Origin: Saprospiraceae bacterium
Lineage (GTDB): Bacteria > Bacteroidota > Bacteroidia > Chitinophagales > Saprospiraceae
Assembly: GCA_016713025.1 (NCBI GenBank)
Contig: JADJPZ010000002.1
Location: forward strand, 496,001 to 560,000
DNA length: 64,000 nucleotides
Direction of reading: 5' to 3'
Shown here: piece after piece, positions 45,490-52,666 of the stretch
Position numbering within the stretch: position 1 is the stretch's first letter
How the letters are laid out: each line of letters starts with the position of its first letter
Position numbers and translations under genes: made by a program
The notes under the pieces: generated by a model
The model's database searches: none
Seen by the model: the letters and a program-made list of their open reading frames with translations, nothing else
What the model was told of the DNA's origin: nothing

Positions 45490-46239
45490 TTAATAACAAA
45501 ACACATAACCTTCAAGACTCATAGGTCTTTCTAATATTTCAACATCCGAAACGCCTTTTGTTCCTAAATAATCTCTGGCGCTACTATGTAAATAATGGTC
45601 GGCTTCACTCACTATACCTGCCACAACAGGGTTATTATGTACATAATCTATCTTCTGAAACGTAACAGCAGGACTAAAAAGTTCAATAGGGTGATTATCT
45701 TGTTGCCAAAATTGAAAATCTTTATTATTGCTTTTATTTTGTCCTGAACTTCTAAAAATATTTAACATCCATTCTTTTCTACTTTCAGTGGGATTGTTTA
45801 CTATAGCTTCGATGAGTTTTTTGGAAGTGAATTTTTTAAGATCACGCAAAATATCTGAATGGCTATAAAGGCCGGATTTAGAAAACACCAAATGTGCATG
45901 ATTGCTCATCAAACACCACGTATGCAAGTTTAATCCTTTGTTTTGTTGACAATATTTTATGCTCTCGATAAATATTTCAATATAGGTGAGCCTAGTGCTA
46001 CAGGAACAAAATAAGTACCTATAAAACTTGATCTTATTCCCAATATCAGCGTTGAAAAGCCTCTCCATAGCTATTGCTATGTCTGTGTTTTTCGCCTTGA
46101 TCTTGAAAATAATCTACTTCGTTTTATTATGTACTTACTTCATTCCTGTAGCACTAGTAAAAACATCTACCCATGATACCGTTGCAAAACTTACAAAGTA
46201 TATACCATCATTATCTATAAACTTGTATTTAGTGCTCAC
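45490..46239 (-). pseudogene. REP-associated tyrosine transposase (RAYT), interrupted
   Basis: It is a Y1/HUH-type single-strand transposase (TnpA_REP). The N-terminal part begins at GTG 46239: MSTKYKFIDNDGIYFVSFAT then VSWVDVFT. After a 157-bp insertion the gene continues RLTYIEIFIESIKYCQQN. The HUH motif is HAHLVF in CLMSNHAHLVF, and the C-terminal helix has IDYVHNNPVVAGIVSEADHYLHSSARDY with the nucleophile Tyr candidate. The insertion adds an in-frame stop (GMK-stop). A shorter protein could start inside the insert (ATG 46068). RAYTs mobilise REP palindromes; matching REPs lie on both sides. Confidence 0.82.
45997..46153. mobile_element. 157-bp MITE-like insertion in RAYT gene
   Basis: The ends GCTACAGGAACAAAATAAGT and its imperfect complement (ACTTACTTCATTCCTGTAGC) form terminal inverted repeats. 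Both sides carry CTAGT (45992-45996 and 46154-46158), a 5-bp target duplication. Removing the element and one CTAGT restores the RAYT reading VFT-RLTYIE without gap. No second copy was seen in the window. Confidence 0.8.
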
Positions 46240-46323
46240 TTTCTTTTATATTTAAAGATGTATTTAGATATCATCAAAATTCTTACCAAAAACCTAAAGT
46301 CTATAAGGCGAAGGCTGTTTATA

Positions 46324-46349
46324 GGCACAAGTTACAAACTCGCGCCAGC
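46324..46349 (-). repeat. REP sequence, right flank of RAYT gene
   Basis: GGCACAAGTTACAAACTCGC followed by GCCAGC on the plus strand, inverted relative to 45448-45473. Confidence 0.75.
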
Positions 46350-46374
46350 ATGGGGGATACTTTTATCTCAGGTA

Positions 46375-46382
46375 CAAAGATA
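46375..46382 (-). promoter_or_regulatory. Candidate promoter of lost cassette / RAYT gene
   Basis: On the minus strand TATCTTTG, followed by GTACCTGAGATAAAAGTATC. The arrangement matches 48388-48395 and 50447-50454. It now points at the REP and the RAYT gene. Confidence 0.5.
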
Positions 46383-46398
46383 CAAGATAATATCATAC

Positions 46399-46432
46399 AA
46401 AAGCCACACATCTTTTGAGTTTGTGTGGCTTT
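46399..46432 (-). terminator. Repeated terminator hairpin, copy 1
   Basis: AAAAGCCACACA and TGTGTGGCTTT arms with A/T ends. Same family as 46565-46595, 48409-48449 and 50471-50505. Confidence 0.65.
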
Positions 46433-46564
46433 ATTATATGACAAGTCATTTTGACTCCATCTCATGGCACAGCCACGGTATCACTTAGAAGTAGACAATA
46501 CTACACATAGCTGGGCGGTGTTGATACTGGCTACTCTGTTATTACATATAAACATGTAAAAAAA

Positions 46565-46595
46565 CCACACAACATTTTTAATTTCTGTTGTGTGG
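46565..46595 (-). terminator. Repeated terminator hairpin, copy 2
   Basis: CCACACAACA and TGTTGTGTGG arms, located about 70 bases after the DUF1493-like gene on its strand. Expected to end cassette 1. Confidence 0.7.
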
Positions 46596-46666
46596 CTACG
46601 AATTATTCAATGCTCTCTTTAACAAAACCATGACAAACCTACTGCAACTGTCTGTTTAGTATATGA

Positions 46667-47023
46667 TTAGTTCAAGTGGGTTTCACTCCATTCTTTACTT
46701 ATAACCCAGCGATACAAGTCATATATTTTAACATCATATTTTAAATCAACCTTTGGTTTGAAAAGCCTTTTTATCTGGGCTAAAATATTGGCTTCGCCCT
46801 CCCAGTCAAAATATTTAGAGTATTCAAATTTTTTTGTACTTAAATTGTATTTTGATATCAATTCATCAAGCAATTCAACTACATCATCCCCGTCAATTTT
46901 TAAATCTTTATTAATTGATGAATTTAATTCGATTTTACTCTTTTTCAAACCACTAATTTTAGAACAGATATCTATGATATTATTTAGAATATCTTGATCA
47001 ATGTTATTTTCTATTGATGACAT
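46667..47023 (-). CDS. DUF1493-like immunity candidate of cassette 1
   Basis: The protein has 118 residues. The acyl-carrier-like segment INKDLKIDGDDVVELLDELISKYNL and the following DWEGEANILAQIKRLF resemble DUF1493, a family often found beside toxin genes. No signal peptide is present, so it should act in the cytoplasm. It starts 20 bases before the end of the toxin gene (overlap), typical of toxin-immunity pairs. The immunity role is inferred from this position. Confidence 0.65.
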   Translation of the reverse strand: MSSIENNIDQDILNNIIDICSKISGLKKSKIELNSSINKDLKIDGDDVVELLDELISKYNLSTKKFEYSKYFDWEGEANILAQIKRLFKPKVDLKYDVKIYDLYRWVISKEWSETHLN

Positions 47024-48086
47024 TATTGTATATATTTTGAGTGTTATAAAATGTCATTCCAATATCATAAGCCAGTGTTGCCCATCCAATTGGGCCTGCT
47101 ATTCTTCCTAAAAATCGACCCAAGACTTTTGTGTATCTAACCGAACCATTTTTAATATGAGTTGGAAGTTTCATTGGCATTTCTTGTGGTAATATTTTTG
47201 AACCATATTTTGATGCATAAGATGTTTTATTACCAGATCCTAATGCTCCTGGCTTTTCTATACTTGGAAAAGAACCATCTAATGCTGCTGCTAATGCTAC
47301 TAAATCTTTGATTCCAAATTGCTCCATCGCTTGATCTAATAAAATTGCACGATAGAGATCACCTTCTGTTTTATATTCTTTTCCATTATACTTGCATGGA
47401 CATTCACTAACTAATTTAGATGCAACATCATGCAACGCATGATTAAAAGCCCCTACAGCTATCCCTTGTCCAAAACCTTGCCAGAAGTTGCCACCACTTA
47501 TTGCAGAACCAATACCGCCACCAAGTCCACCACCGAGGATCTGATGTCCGCCATTACCTCCTAAAGCATCTATGCCAGAGCCTATACCCGATGATATACC
47601 TCCACTCAATGCTCCCTGCCAGAAACTTCCTCCTTGAGCAGCTGATATACCGCCCTGGGTAGCCGCATGTGCACCGGCTCTTAATAACTCATGTCCAAAT
47701 GAACCTGTAGCTCCGAATGCTGCTCCCACACCAAAACTTGCTGCTGCTCCTATGCCACCCCACAGTGCTGCCTTTCCCGCTCCTGAAAAGAAGTTTTGAC
47801 CATTTGATACATTACTGAGTCCATTACTAAATACTCCTGTTGCTGCTCCTATAGCTACTAATGCCAAGAAAGGTAAGTCACCGTCCGGATCACTATAGCT
47901 AATCGGATTATTCCCCATGGCACAATATGGACTCATATCCATCATAGCCTCAGCCTCAGGATCTACCTGATACCATCTTCCTAATATAGGATCAAGTCCA
48001 CGATAGAAAGCAAAGTCAGACTGGAAGGCTTCAACGCGTTGGCCGCCCATCCCGCCAAAAGGCGGGTTCCTTCGCTTGGACGCCAC
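47004..48086 (-). CDS. Rhs tip (core end plus polymorphic toxin), cassette 1
   Basis: The protein has 360 residues. Residues about 18-70 are the end of an Rhs core (FYRGLDPILGRWYQVDPEAE, then MSPYCAMGNNPISYSDPDGD). Residues 71 to about 220 are Gly/Ala-rich and hydrophobic, the usual spacer before a toxin. Residues about 225-360 are the variable C-terminus (TSYASKYGSKILP, then LGRFLGRIAGPIGWATLAYD), perhaps membrane-directed; I do not recognise the activity. The large YD-repeat shell is missing. The first codons are read from a palindromic insert (MASKRRNPPF), so this start is doubtful. Either it is an orphan tip or it is silent until recombined. Confidence 0.75.
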   Translation of the reverse strand: MASKRRNPPFGGMGGQRVEAFQSDFAFYRGLDPILGRWYQVDPEAEAMMDMSPYCAMGNNPISYSDPDGDLPFLALVAIGAATGVFSNGLSNVSNGQNFFSGAGKAALWGGIGAAASFGVGAAFGATGSFGHELLRAGAHAATQGGISAAQGGSFWQGALSGGISSGIGSGIDALGGNGGHQILGGGLGGGIGSAISGGNFWQGFGQGIAVGAFNHALHDVASKLVSECPCKYNGKEYKTEGDLYRAILLDQAMEQFGIKDLVALAAALDGSFPSIEKPGALGSGNKTSYASKYGSKILPQEMPMKLPTHIKNGSVRYTKVLGRFLGRIAGPIGWATLAYDIGMTFYNTQNIYNNVINRK

Positions 48087-48127
48087 CTGTGGGCATCCAT
48101 CACGCTATGGCGTGAATCGCTCTGTCA
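48036..48127. repeat. Palindromic insert B inside Rhs core
   Basis: By comparison with cassette 2, about 92 bases are extra between the codons for VEAFQ and the KFN segment. They contain CCCGCCAAAAGGCGGG (48051-48066), GGTTCCTTCGCTTGGA and CACGCTATGGCGTG (48101-48114). Confidence 0.6.
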
Positions 48128-48183
48128 TCATTGAATTTATAAGCATATTCCGTACAGTTAATGAAGCCACTATATTCCATTCC

Positions 48184-48313
48184 GCTGGAGCTCTTTGGCT
48201 ATCGCACAAAGATTCCAGACTACGCTAATCGCTCCTCGCTCCGCTTGCGGGGCGAAAGCTCTATTTCACTTAGGTCTTGCGAGACATCTGTATGTCTCGC
48301 AAGCCCTCGTTCA
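48184..48313. repeat. Palindromic insert A inside Rhs core
   Basis: About 130 bases absent from the parallel place in cassette 2 (between CATTCC and CATAAGCATAG). They contain a perfect 12-bp stem with CTGT loop at 48276-48303 (CTTGCGAGACAT and its complement). Confidence 0.6.
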
Positions 48314-48387
48314 CCATAAGCATAGTAATGGTTCTCATCAAGTATCTCATGCCAGCATATAGACCAGAAATACTTTTATCTCCAATA

Positions 48388-48395
48388 CAAAGGTA
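48388..48395 (-). promoter_or_regulatory. Promoter-like element of cassette 1
   Basis: On the minus strand TACCTTTG, followed by TATTGGAGATAAAAGTAT. It sits directly after the terminator of cassette 2. The same arrangement recurs at 50447-50454. Confidence 0.55.
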
Positions 48396-48408
48396 AGGGA
48401 TTATGTAC

Positions 48409-48449
48409 AAAAGCCACACAACTTTTTAACTTTCTGTTGTGTGGCTTTT
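48409..48449 (-). terminator. Repeated terminator hairpin, copy 3
   Basis: A perfect 14-bp stem AAAAGCCACACAAC with its complement, ending in T4 on the minus strand. It lies 38 bases after the lipoprotein gene of cassette 2. Confidence 0.75.
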
Positions 48450-48487
48450 AAGTCAATAATATTAACTTGAGCACAGCTTATATTAAT

Positions 48488-49072
48488 TTACTTAAAATCT
48501 AAAACTTTAGTCTTCATAAATTCTTTAGCGTCCATTTCAATATGTTTAGCTCTCGGACCCTTTTCATCATCCCAAGTAACATCATTTAAGTAAAACACTT
48601 TTAGTTGATTATTTTCTATAAACCAATAAATTTCTTTAAATTCTGGAATATAAAAGAGAAATTGAATATTTCTATTTTCTAAACCATAATAAAATGATTC
48701 AATAATTAAAGAGACTTCATCATGTTTTATTTTTCCTCGCACAGTTCCATAAACCCAAAATTCTGCAAATTCTCTTGGAAAAGTATCTCTAAAAGCGATC
48801 AAATATGGTTCATTTGGCTTTATTAATATACTATTCCACAAATTTGTTGATTTTTTTCTATTGACCATTTTACCTTTTGCAAATGATAAATATTTAAAAT
48901 GTTCTTTAGTAAGTTTATCTTTAAACCTATCACTATCATACTCAATTAAAGCTTTATTAGAACTATAAGTCACTAATTTGGAACTATCATAAAAATCAAT
49001 AGATCCTAAAGGCACAAATTTAGAGCAACTATAAAAAGATAATATTAATATAACTACAATCAAATATTTCAT
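48488..49072 (-). CDS. Lipoprotein immunity candidate of cassette 2
   Basis: The protein has 194 residues. Signal peptide with lipobox SFYSCSKF, lipidated Cys16. The rest is an alpha/beta domain (IEYDSDRFKDKLTKEHFKYL and EIYWFIENNQLKVFYLNDV) that I do not recognise. It overlaps the preceding Rhs tip by 4 bases (ATGA), which makes translational coupling likely. A periplasmic, membrane-anchored immunity protein would imply that the toxin works or enters in the periplasm. This is inference from position and localisation. Confidence 0.65.
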   Translation of the reverse strand: MKYLIVVILILSFYSCSKFVPLGSIDFYDSSKLVTYSSNKALIEYDSDRFKDKLTKEHFKYLSFAKGKMVNRKKSTNLWNSILIKPNEPYLIAFRDTFPREFAEFWVYGTVRGKIKHDEVSLIIESFYYGLENRNIQFLFYIPEFKEIYWFIENNQLKVFYLNDVTWDDEKGPRAKHIEMDAKEFMKTKVLDFK

Positions 49073-50346
49073 TTTAAGGGTTTTTTACGTCCAACAACAA
49101 AGACTGGAGATTTCCAACTGTATTTTCTGATTGAATAAATCTTACCCCCATCAGGGTTCATTAAAGTCAATATGAATTCTCTTCTTGCTATGGAATTTTT
49201 ACCATTTGCTCCATGGGCATAATTATATTTTGCATATACTTTTTGTAATTTTATCAATCCCACAGCATGATTTTTATTTTGCGCTATCACAAAAGGTCTT
49301 TCTTTTAAGTATTTATAAAATCCATCAGGTAAATCTGTTATATCATTTCCCAATTTTCCAGATGATGGATAAATTTTCTTTAATGCTTGTAAAGTTTGTG
49401 TCCCTTTTTCTGCATTATAAAGTTCGCCAAACGCTCTAATAATCTCTTCATAAGAATAGTCCCCAAAATATTCACATAAAGCTAATAGGCAATCTTTCTC
49501 TCCTTTCTGTGAAATAGCTTTATCAGATGCTCCAGACCATTCATAAGTTTCACCACCAATTGGTTCTATTATTGGCTTTTCAATATAATGCGTATAACCA
49601 CCACTTACATTCCAATTAAATCCTCCGTGCTGAGTATACCCAATGCCCATGGAGTAATTGAGATTGTCTGTGGAAGTACCTCCATAACTCAAACCAACTC
49701 CCCAGCCAGAATTTTGACCATAAGATATTCCTGCACTCCATCCTGCATATCTATACCCCCATCCAGCAAAACCTCCACTACTTCCATATCCTGCATAAAA
49801 TCCAGCCACAGAACCCTGTGCAGACCAATAGCCTGATGTACCACCTTTTCCTATATTGACACCTCCCGTTACTGACGCACTTAATACTCCAGGTATTCCA
49901 ATACCAACTTCCAACCCAATACTAAAGCCCCCACTTCCAAAACTGATTTGAGGTATCGCAAAAAATAAATCGCCATTTGGGTCAGAATTAGATACCGGAT
50001 TATTCCCCATTGCACAATATGGACTCATGCCCATAACAGCTTCCGCTTTCGGATCTACCTGATACCATCTTCCTAGTATTGGATCCAGCCCCCGATAGAA
50101 TGCAAAGTCAGATTGGTATGCCTCTATTCTTTCTATTCCATTGAATTTATAGGCATATTCCGTACTGTTAATAAAGCCACTATACTCCATTCCATATGCG
50201 TAATAGTGGTTTTCGTCAATGATCTCACCTGCTTCTACAGCCCCGTTAGCACTATCATCGTGATAGACTATATCCCACCCAACCGCTTTCGCGGTTCCTT
50301 CGCTTGAAGCACTGTCGTACTTCACCCTTTGGGTTCGCTCAGACAT
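49069..50346 (-). CDS. Rhs tip with papain-like cysteine peptidase toxin, cassette 2
   Basis: The protein has 425 residues. Residues 37-126 are the Rhs core end (EAGEIIDENHYYAYGMEYSG, then FYRGLDPILGRWYQVDPKAE). Residues 127 to about 265 are Gly/Tyr-rich strands. The C-terminal 140 residues look like a papain/C39-type peptidase: Cys286 in KDCLLALCEYFGD, His360 in NKNHAVGLIKL and Asn397 in LMNPDGG, in the right order for a catalytic triad. The first about 23 residues come from palindromic insert C (MSERTQRVKYDS). The lipoprotein after it is the immunity candidate. The large Rhs shell is absent. Confidence 0.75.
   Translation of the reverse strand: MSERTQRVKYDSASSEGTAKAVGWDIVYHDDSANGAVEAGEIIDENHYYAYGMEYSGFINSTEYAYKFNGIERIEAYQSDFAFYRGLDPILGRWYQVDPKAEAVMGMSPYCAMGNNPVSNSDPNGDLFFAIPQISFGSGGFSIGLEVGIGIPGVLSASVTGGVNIGKGGTSGYWSAQGSVAGFYAGYGSSGGFAGWGYRYAGWSAGISYGQNSGWGVGLSYGGTSTDNLNYSMGIGYTQHGGFNWNVSGGYTHYIEKPIIEPIGGETYEWSGASDKAISQKGEKDCLLALCEYFGDYSYEEIIRAFGELYNAEKGTQTLQALKKIYPSSGKLGNDITDLPDGFYKYLKERPFVIAQNKNHAVGLIKLQKVYAKYNYAHGANGKNSIARREFILTLMNPDGGKIYSIRKYSWKSPVFVVGRKKPLK
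50278..50346. repeat. Palindromic insert C inside Rhs core
   Basis: AACCGCTTTCGCGGTT (50281-50296) followed by GGTTCCTTCGCTTGAA, overlapping its last bases. The second motif differs by one base from insert B. It interrupts the core after the KDHLG segment, which can be read upstream on the minus strand (HRYVIKDHL). Confidence 0.6.
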
Positions 50347-50424
50347 CCAAGTGGTCCTTTATGACATATCTGTGCTTAAAATTGCTGCTACCCAGCCTTT
50401 GCAGGTAGCCCTGTGCATGATGGT

Positions 50425-50441
50425 AGAGATACTTTTATCTC
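50425..50441. promoter_or_regulatory. Leader palindrome of cassette 2
   Basis: GAGATACTTTTATCTC is a 6-bp inverted repeat with CTTT loop just after the -7-like box (minus strand). Related sequences at 46355-46370 and 48369-48384 keep ATACTTTTATCTC. Confidence 0.5.
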
Positions 50442-50446
50442 CGATA

Positions 50447-50454
50447 CAAAGGTA
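50447..50454 (-). promoter_or_regulatory. Promoter-like element of cassette 2
   Basis: On the minus strand TACCTTTG followed by TATCGGAGATAAAAGTATC. Same layout as 48388-48395. Confidence 0.55.
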
Positions 50455-50470
50455 AGGTGTTTTTTAAGAA

Positions 50471-50505
50471 AAAAGCCATACAACTTTTTAGGTTGTGTGG
50501 CTTTT
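50471..50505 (-). terminator. Repeated terminator hairpin, copy 4
   Basis: AAAAGCCATACAAC and GTTGTGTGGCTTTT arms with one wobble. No gene now precedes it on the minus strand, so it may mark a lost cassette. Confidence 0.65.
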
Positions 50506-50519
50506 GTGTGTGGTTAGAA

Positions 50520-50544
50520 GCACGAGTTACAAACTCGCGCTAGC
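50520..50544 (-). repeat. REP sequence, third copy
   Basis: GCACGAGTTACAAACTCGCG followed by CTAGC, two or three bases different from the RAYT-flanking pair and in the orientation of the 46324 copy. Confidence 0.65.
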
Positions 50545-50805
50545 AGGGTTTAAAATTTTTCTTAGTTGTAAATCAAGAGATTATGGTTCTGGCAATAGAA
50601 TAATCAACGCATTTAGTGAACTAAATAAAGCGATTATTTTGAAGTCAGGTTCATAATACATTGATTTTAAGGCAATAAAAATTTAAACGTACTCTTAAAA
50701 TTTACAATACTACCGTTGGATGAAATCCCATTTCTTTTGGATATAGTACAGCAGATTATTCAGAAATTCATCCAAAAATTGTAATTTTGACCTAAATTAA
50801 TACTC

Positions 50806-51531
50806 GTGAAGTTTTATACATCAAAATTTATCTTTCTATTCTTCGTCATTTTTGCTTTTTTGGATCTCAAGGGGCAGAGTTTTTGGTTTGGTGCCAAGGG
50901 TGGTGCCGCGATGAATTTCCAGAGTTGGGGTGATGGAGGTTTTGGGGGTAGTGTAAATCGGGACCCATTGTTTTCATTAAATGGAGACTTATTTATAGAG
51001 TCATATGATGAATTCAGAAAAGGTGCCCTTTATGCTCAGGCAGGTTATCATGTCAGAGGTAGTTCATTCAGGTTTTTTAGTTTCAACAATGTTTTTTCTG
51101 AACAGCAAGGATTTCAATTCAGAAATATCGTAGCTGAAGTAGGTGCTAAAAAATCTCTGATAAACTCTGATAAGTACAATCCATATTTTATCCTTGGTGT
51201 AAGAGGGGAATATACGATCAGTACTAATTTAGACAGGTATGTCGAGTTTGGACAATTATTTTATCCGATCAATGAGTTTGTAAGAAAATTCAATTATGGT
51301 GTTACTGCCGGTGGTGGTTTTGAACTTCCTGTATCGGATCTCAGTAATGTTTTTGTGGAGTTTTCCTTGCAGCCGGATTTATCATTTCAATACGAGCAAC
51401 AACCATTGTTCAATATCATAGACCCCTGGACAAGTCAACCGACCAATATAGGTCTCAGACAAGTGAGAAATCTATCCATTGAGGCCAAAGTGGGAATCAA
51501 ATTTTTAAGAAAAGTGGAATACACTGACTAA
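50806..51531 (+). CDS. Outer-membrane beta-barrel protein (porin-like)
   Basis: The protein has 241 residues from GTG. The signal peptide ends at LKGQ. The rest alternates aromatic and polar residues in strand-length segments (SFWFGAKGGAAMNFQ, GALYAQAGYHVRGSSF, PYFILGVRGEYTIS and FNYGVTAGGGFELP), like the small eight-stranded barrels common in Bacteroidota (PorT/OmpA-like outer-membrane family). The last strand is LSIEAKVGIKFLRKV. The specific function is unknown. It is 10 bases from the next gene and so probably co-transcribed. Confidence 0.7.
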   Translation: MKFYTSKFIFLFFVIFAFLDLKGQSFWFGAKGGAAMNFQSWGDGGFGGSVNRDPLFSLNGDLFIESYDEFRKGALYAQAGYHVRGSSFRFFSFNNVFSEQQGFQFRNIVAEVGAKKSLINSDKYNPYFILGVRGEYTISTNLDRYVEFGQLFYPINEFVRKFNYGVTAGGGFELPVSDLSNVFVEFSLQPDLSFQYEQQPLFNIIDPWTSQPTNIGLRQVRNLSIEAKVGIKFLRKVEYTD

Positions 51532-51541
51532 AAAATTAATT

Positions 51542-52666
51542 ATGAGAAGGATAAATATAATCTTAGGATTTGTGGTAATTTTGGCTCATTGTATCTTTGC
51601 TCAGGTAAGAATTACAAATTCTGTATTTCCCAAACCGGAAGATACATTAAAAACCATCTACACCATCAATGTACCTACTGCATTGCAAATGGGAACAACC
51701 GGAGGGCCAAAAACATGGGATTTTAGTCAATTGAAATCAGGATCGAAACAACGGGAAATATACGCGCTACCTTCTGCAGGCAAAGATGCCGCATTTTTTC
51801 CTGACGCCAATTTGTTGTTGTTGTCTGATGGTCAGGAATTTTATATAAGATCCACCGCACAAATAATGGAAGCAATTGGAATAGGAGGACAGAATGAATT
51901 TCTTGACACTAATGTAATAATAAAATACAACAAAAGACCTGTCCTAAGAAAAGCTCCCTTAGAATTTATAAATACTACCTTCTCTCAGGGAGAGTTCAGA
52001 ATTGATCTGAATGCACGCATCATTCCCGATACTTTACTGAATGTTTTTCCTATCAAGCCGGATAGTATCAGATTTCAGGTATCAAATACACTAAGAGGAT
52101 TGATCGATGCTTATGGTACTGTAAAAATACATGGAAAAAATTATGATGTCCTCAGGGAAAAGGCAGAAGTCATTTCCGAAGCAAAGGTATTTGTTAAGGT
52201 GTTAGGTTTATGGGTCGATTTATTTGCAATAGCAGGAGGCATCATTCCGGAAGGATTTGGTGATATTCTGGGAAAAGACACTACTATATCCTACAACTTC
52301 TACAATAATGTAAAAAAAGAAGCCATAGTTTCAGCAGAATATACTCCGGACGGTACATTTTTGGGAGTCACTTTTATAGATGATGGTAATCTTACATCTT
52401 CTACACAAACTGCAGCCATAGATACCCGCTTTAAGATATACCCAAACCCTGCTTCAGACTATATTGATATTGAAATTGGTCCAGCATCTGCTTCCTACAC
52501 TTGTTTGGTTTCAGATATGTCAGGAAAATATGTACATTTTGATATTATACATTCCGGAAATGTTACAAGGCTTGATACATTAGACTGGCCTGATGGCTTA
52601 TACTTAGTACAATTATTCTCACCTTCCGGCAAAATGTCTTTTTCTCAAAAAATCATCAAAAAATAA
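51542..52666 (+). CDS. Secreted protein with type IX sorting domain
   Basis: The protein has 374 residues. The signal peptide ends near CIFAQ. The body (about 25-285) is beta-rich without a family I recognise, for example PKTWDFSQLKSGSKQREIY. The C-terminal type A sorting domain starts near residue 297 (FKIYPNPASDYIDIEI) and ends VQLFSPSGKMSFSQKIIKK. Export through the type IX system and attachment at the cell surface are expected. Its TAA overlaps the ATG of the SDR gene (TAATG). Confidence 0.75.
   Translation: MRRINIILGFVVILAHCIFAQVRITNSVFPKPEDTLKTIYTINVPTALQMGTTGGPKTWDFSQLKSGSKQREIYALPSAGKDAAFFPDANLLLLSDGQEFYIRSTAQIMEAIGIGGQNEFLDTNVIIKYNKRPVLRKAPLEFINTTFSQGEFRIDLNARIIPDTLLNVFPIKPDSIRFQVSNTLRGLIDAYGTVKIHGKNYDVLREKAEVISEAKVFVKVLGLWVDLFAIAGGIIPEGFGDILGKDTTISYNFYNNVKKEAIVSAEYTPDGTFLGVTFIDDGNLTSSTQTAAIDTRFKIYPNPASDYIDIEIGPASASYTCLVSDMSGKYVHFDIIHSGNVTRLDTLDWPDGLYLVQLFSPSGKMSFSQKIIKK

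Larger units (their letters stand above)
46240..46666. other. Eroded cassette remnant
   Basis: No gene. It contains a REP, the promoter-like 46375-46382, the hairpin 46399-46432 and the hairpin 46565-46595. The order of these parts equals the spacers between the intact Rhs cassettes, so one cassette seems to have been lost or replaced by the RAYT unit. Confidence 0.5.
48087..48487. other. Broken Rhs core and cassette boundary
   Basis: On the minus strand, fragments of the Rhs core can be read (ILDENHYYAYGE, then GMEYSGFINCTEYAYKFN). They are broken by insert A and insert B with stop codons. The promoter at 48388-48395 and terminator at 48409-48449 lie at the far end. Confidence 0.6.
50347..50805. 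other. Upstream boundary of the Rhs island
   Basis: It contains a short Rhs core fragment (minus strand, GYLQRLGSSNFKHRYVIKDH), the cassette 2 promoter-like element, hairpin copy 4, a REP at 50520-50544 and an AT-rich rest. TAATTTTG at 50782-50789 may be the -7 element of the next gene. Confidence 0.5.

Noticed and set aside
45490..46068. RAYT as an intact 192-codon gene
   Set aside because: The first 34 or so residues come from an inserted element. The true N-terminus (MSTKYKF) lies beyond the insert, so the gene is called interrupted.
45115..50346. A new antiphage defence system
   Set aside because: The island holds Rhs tips, immunity candidates and REP elements. No nuclease-helicase, retron or CBASS-like set is present, so a toxin-delivery or competition locus explains it better.
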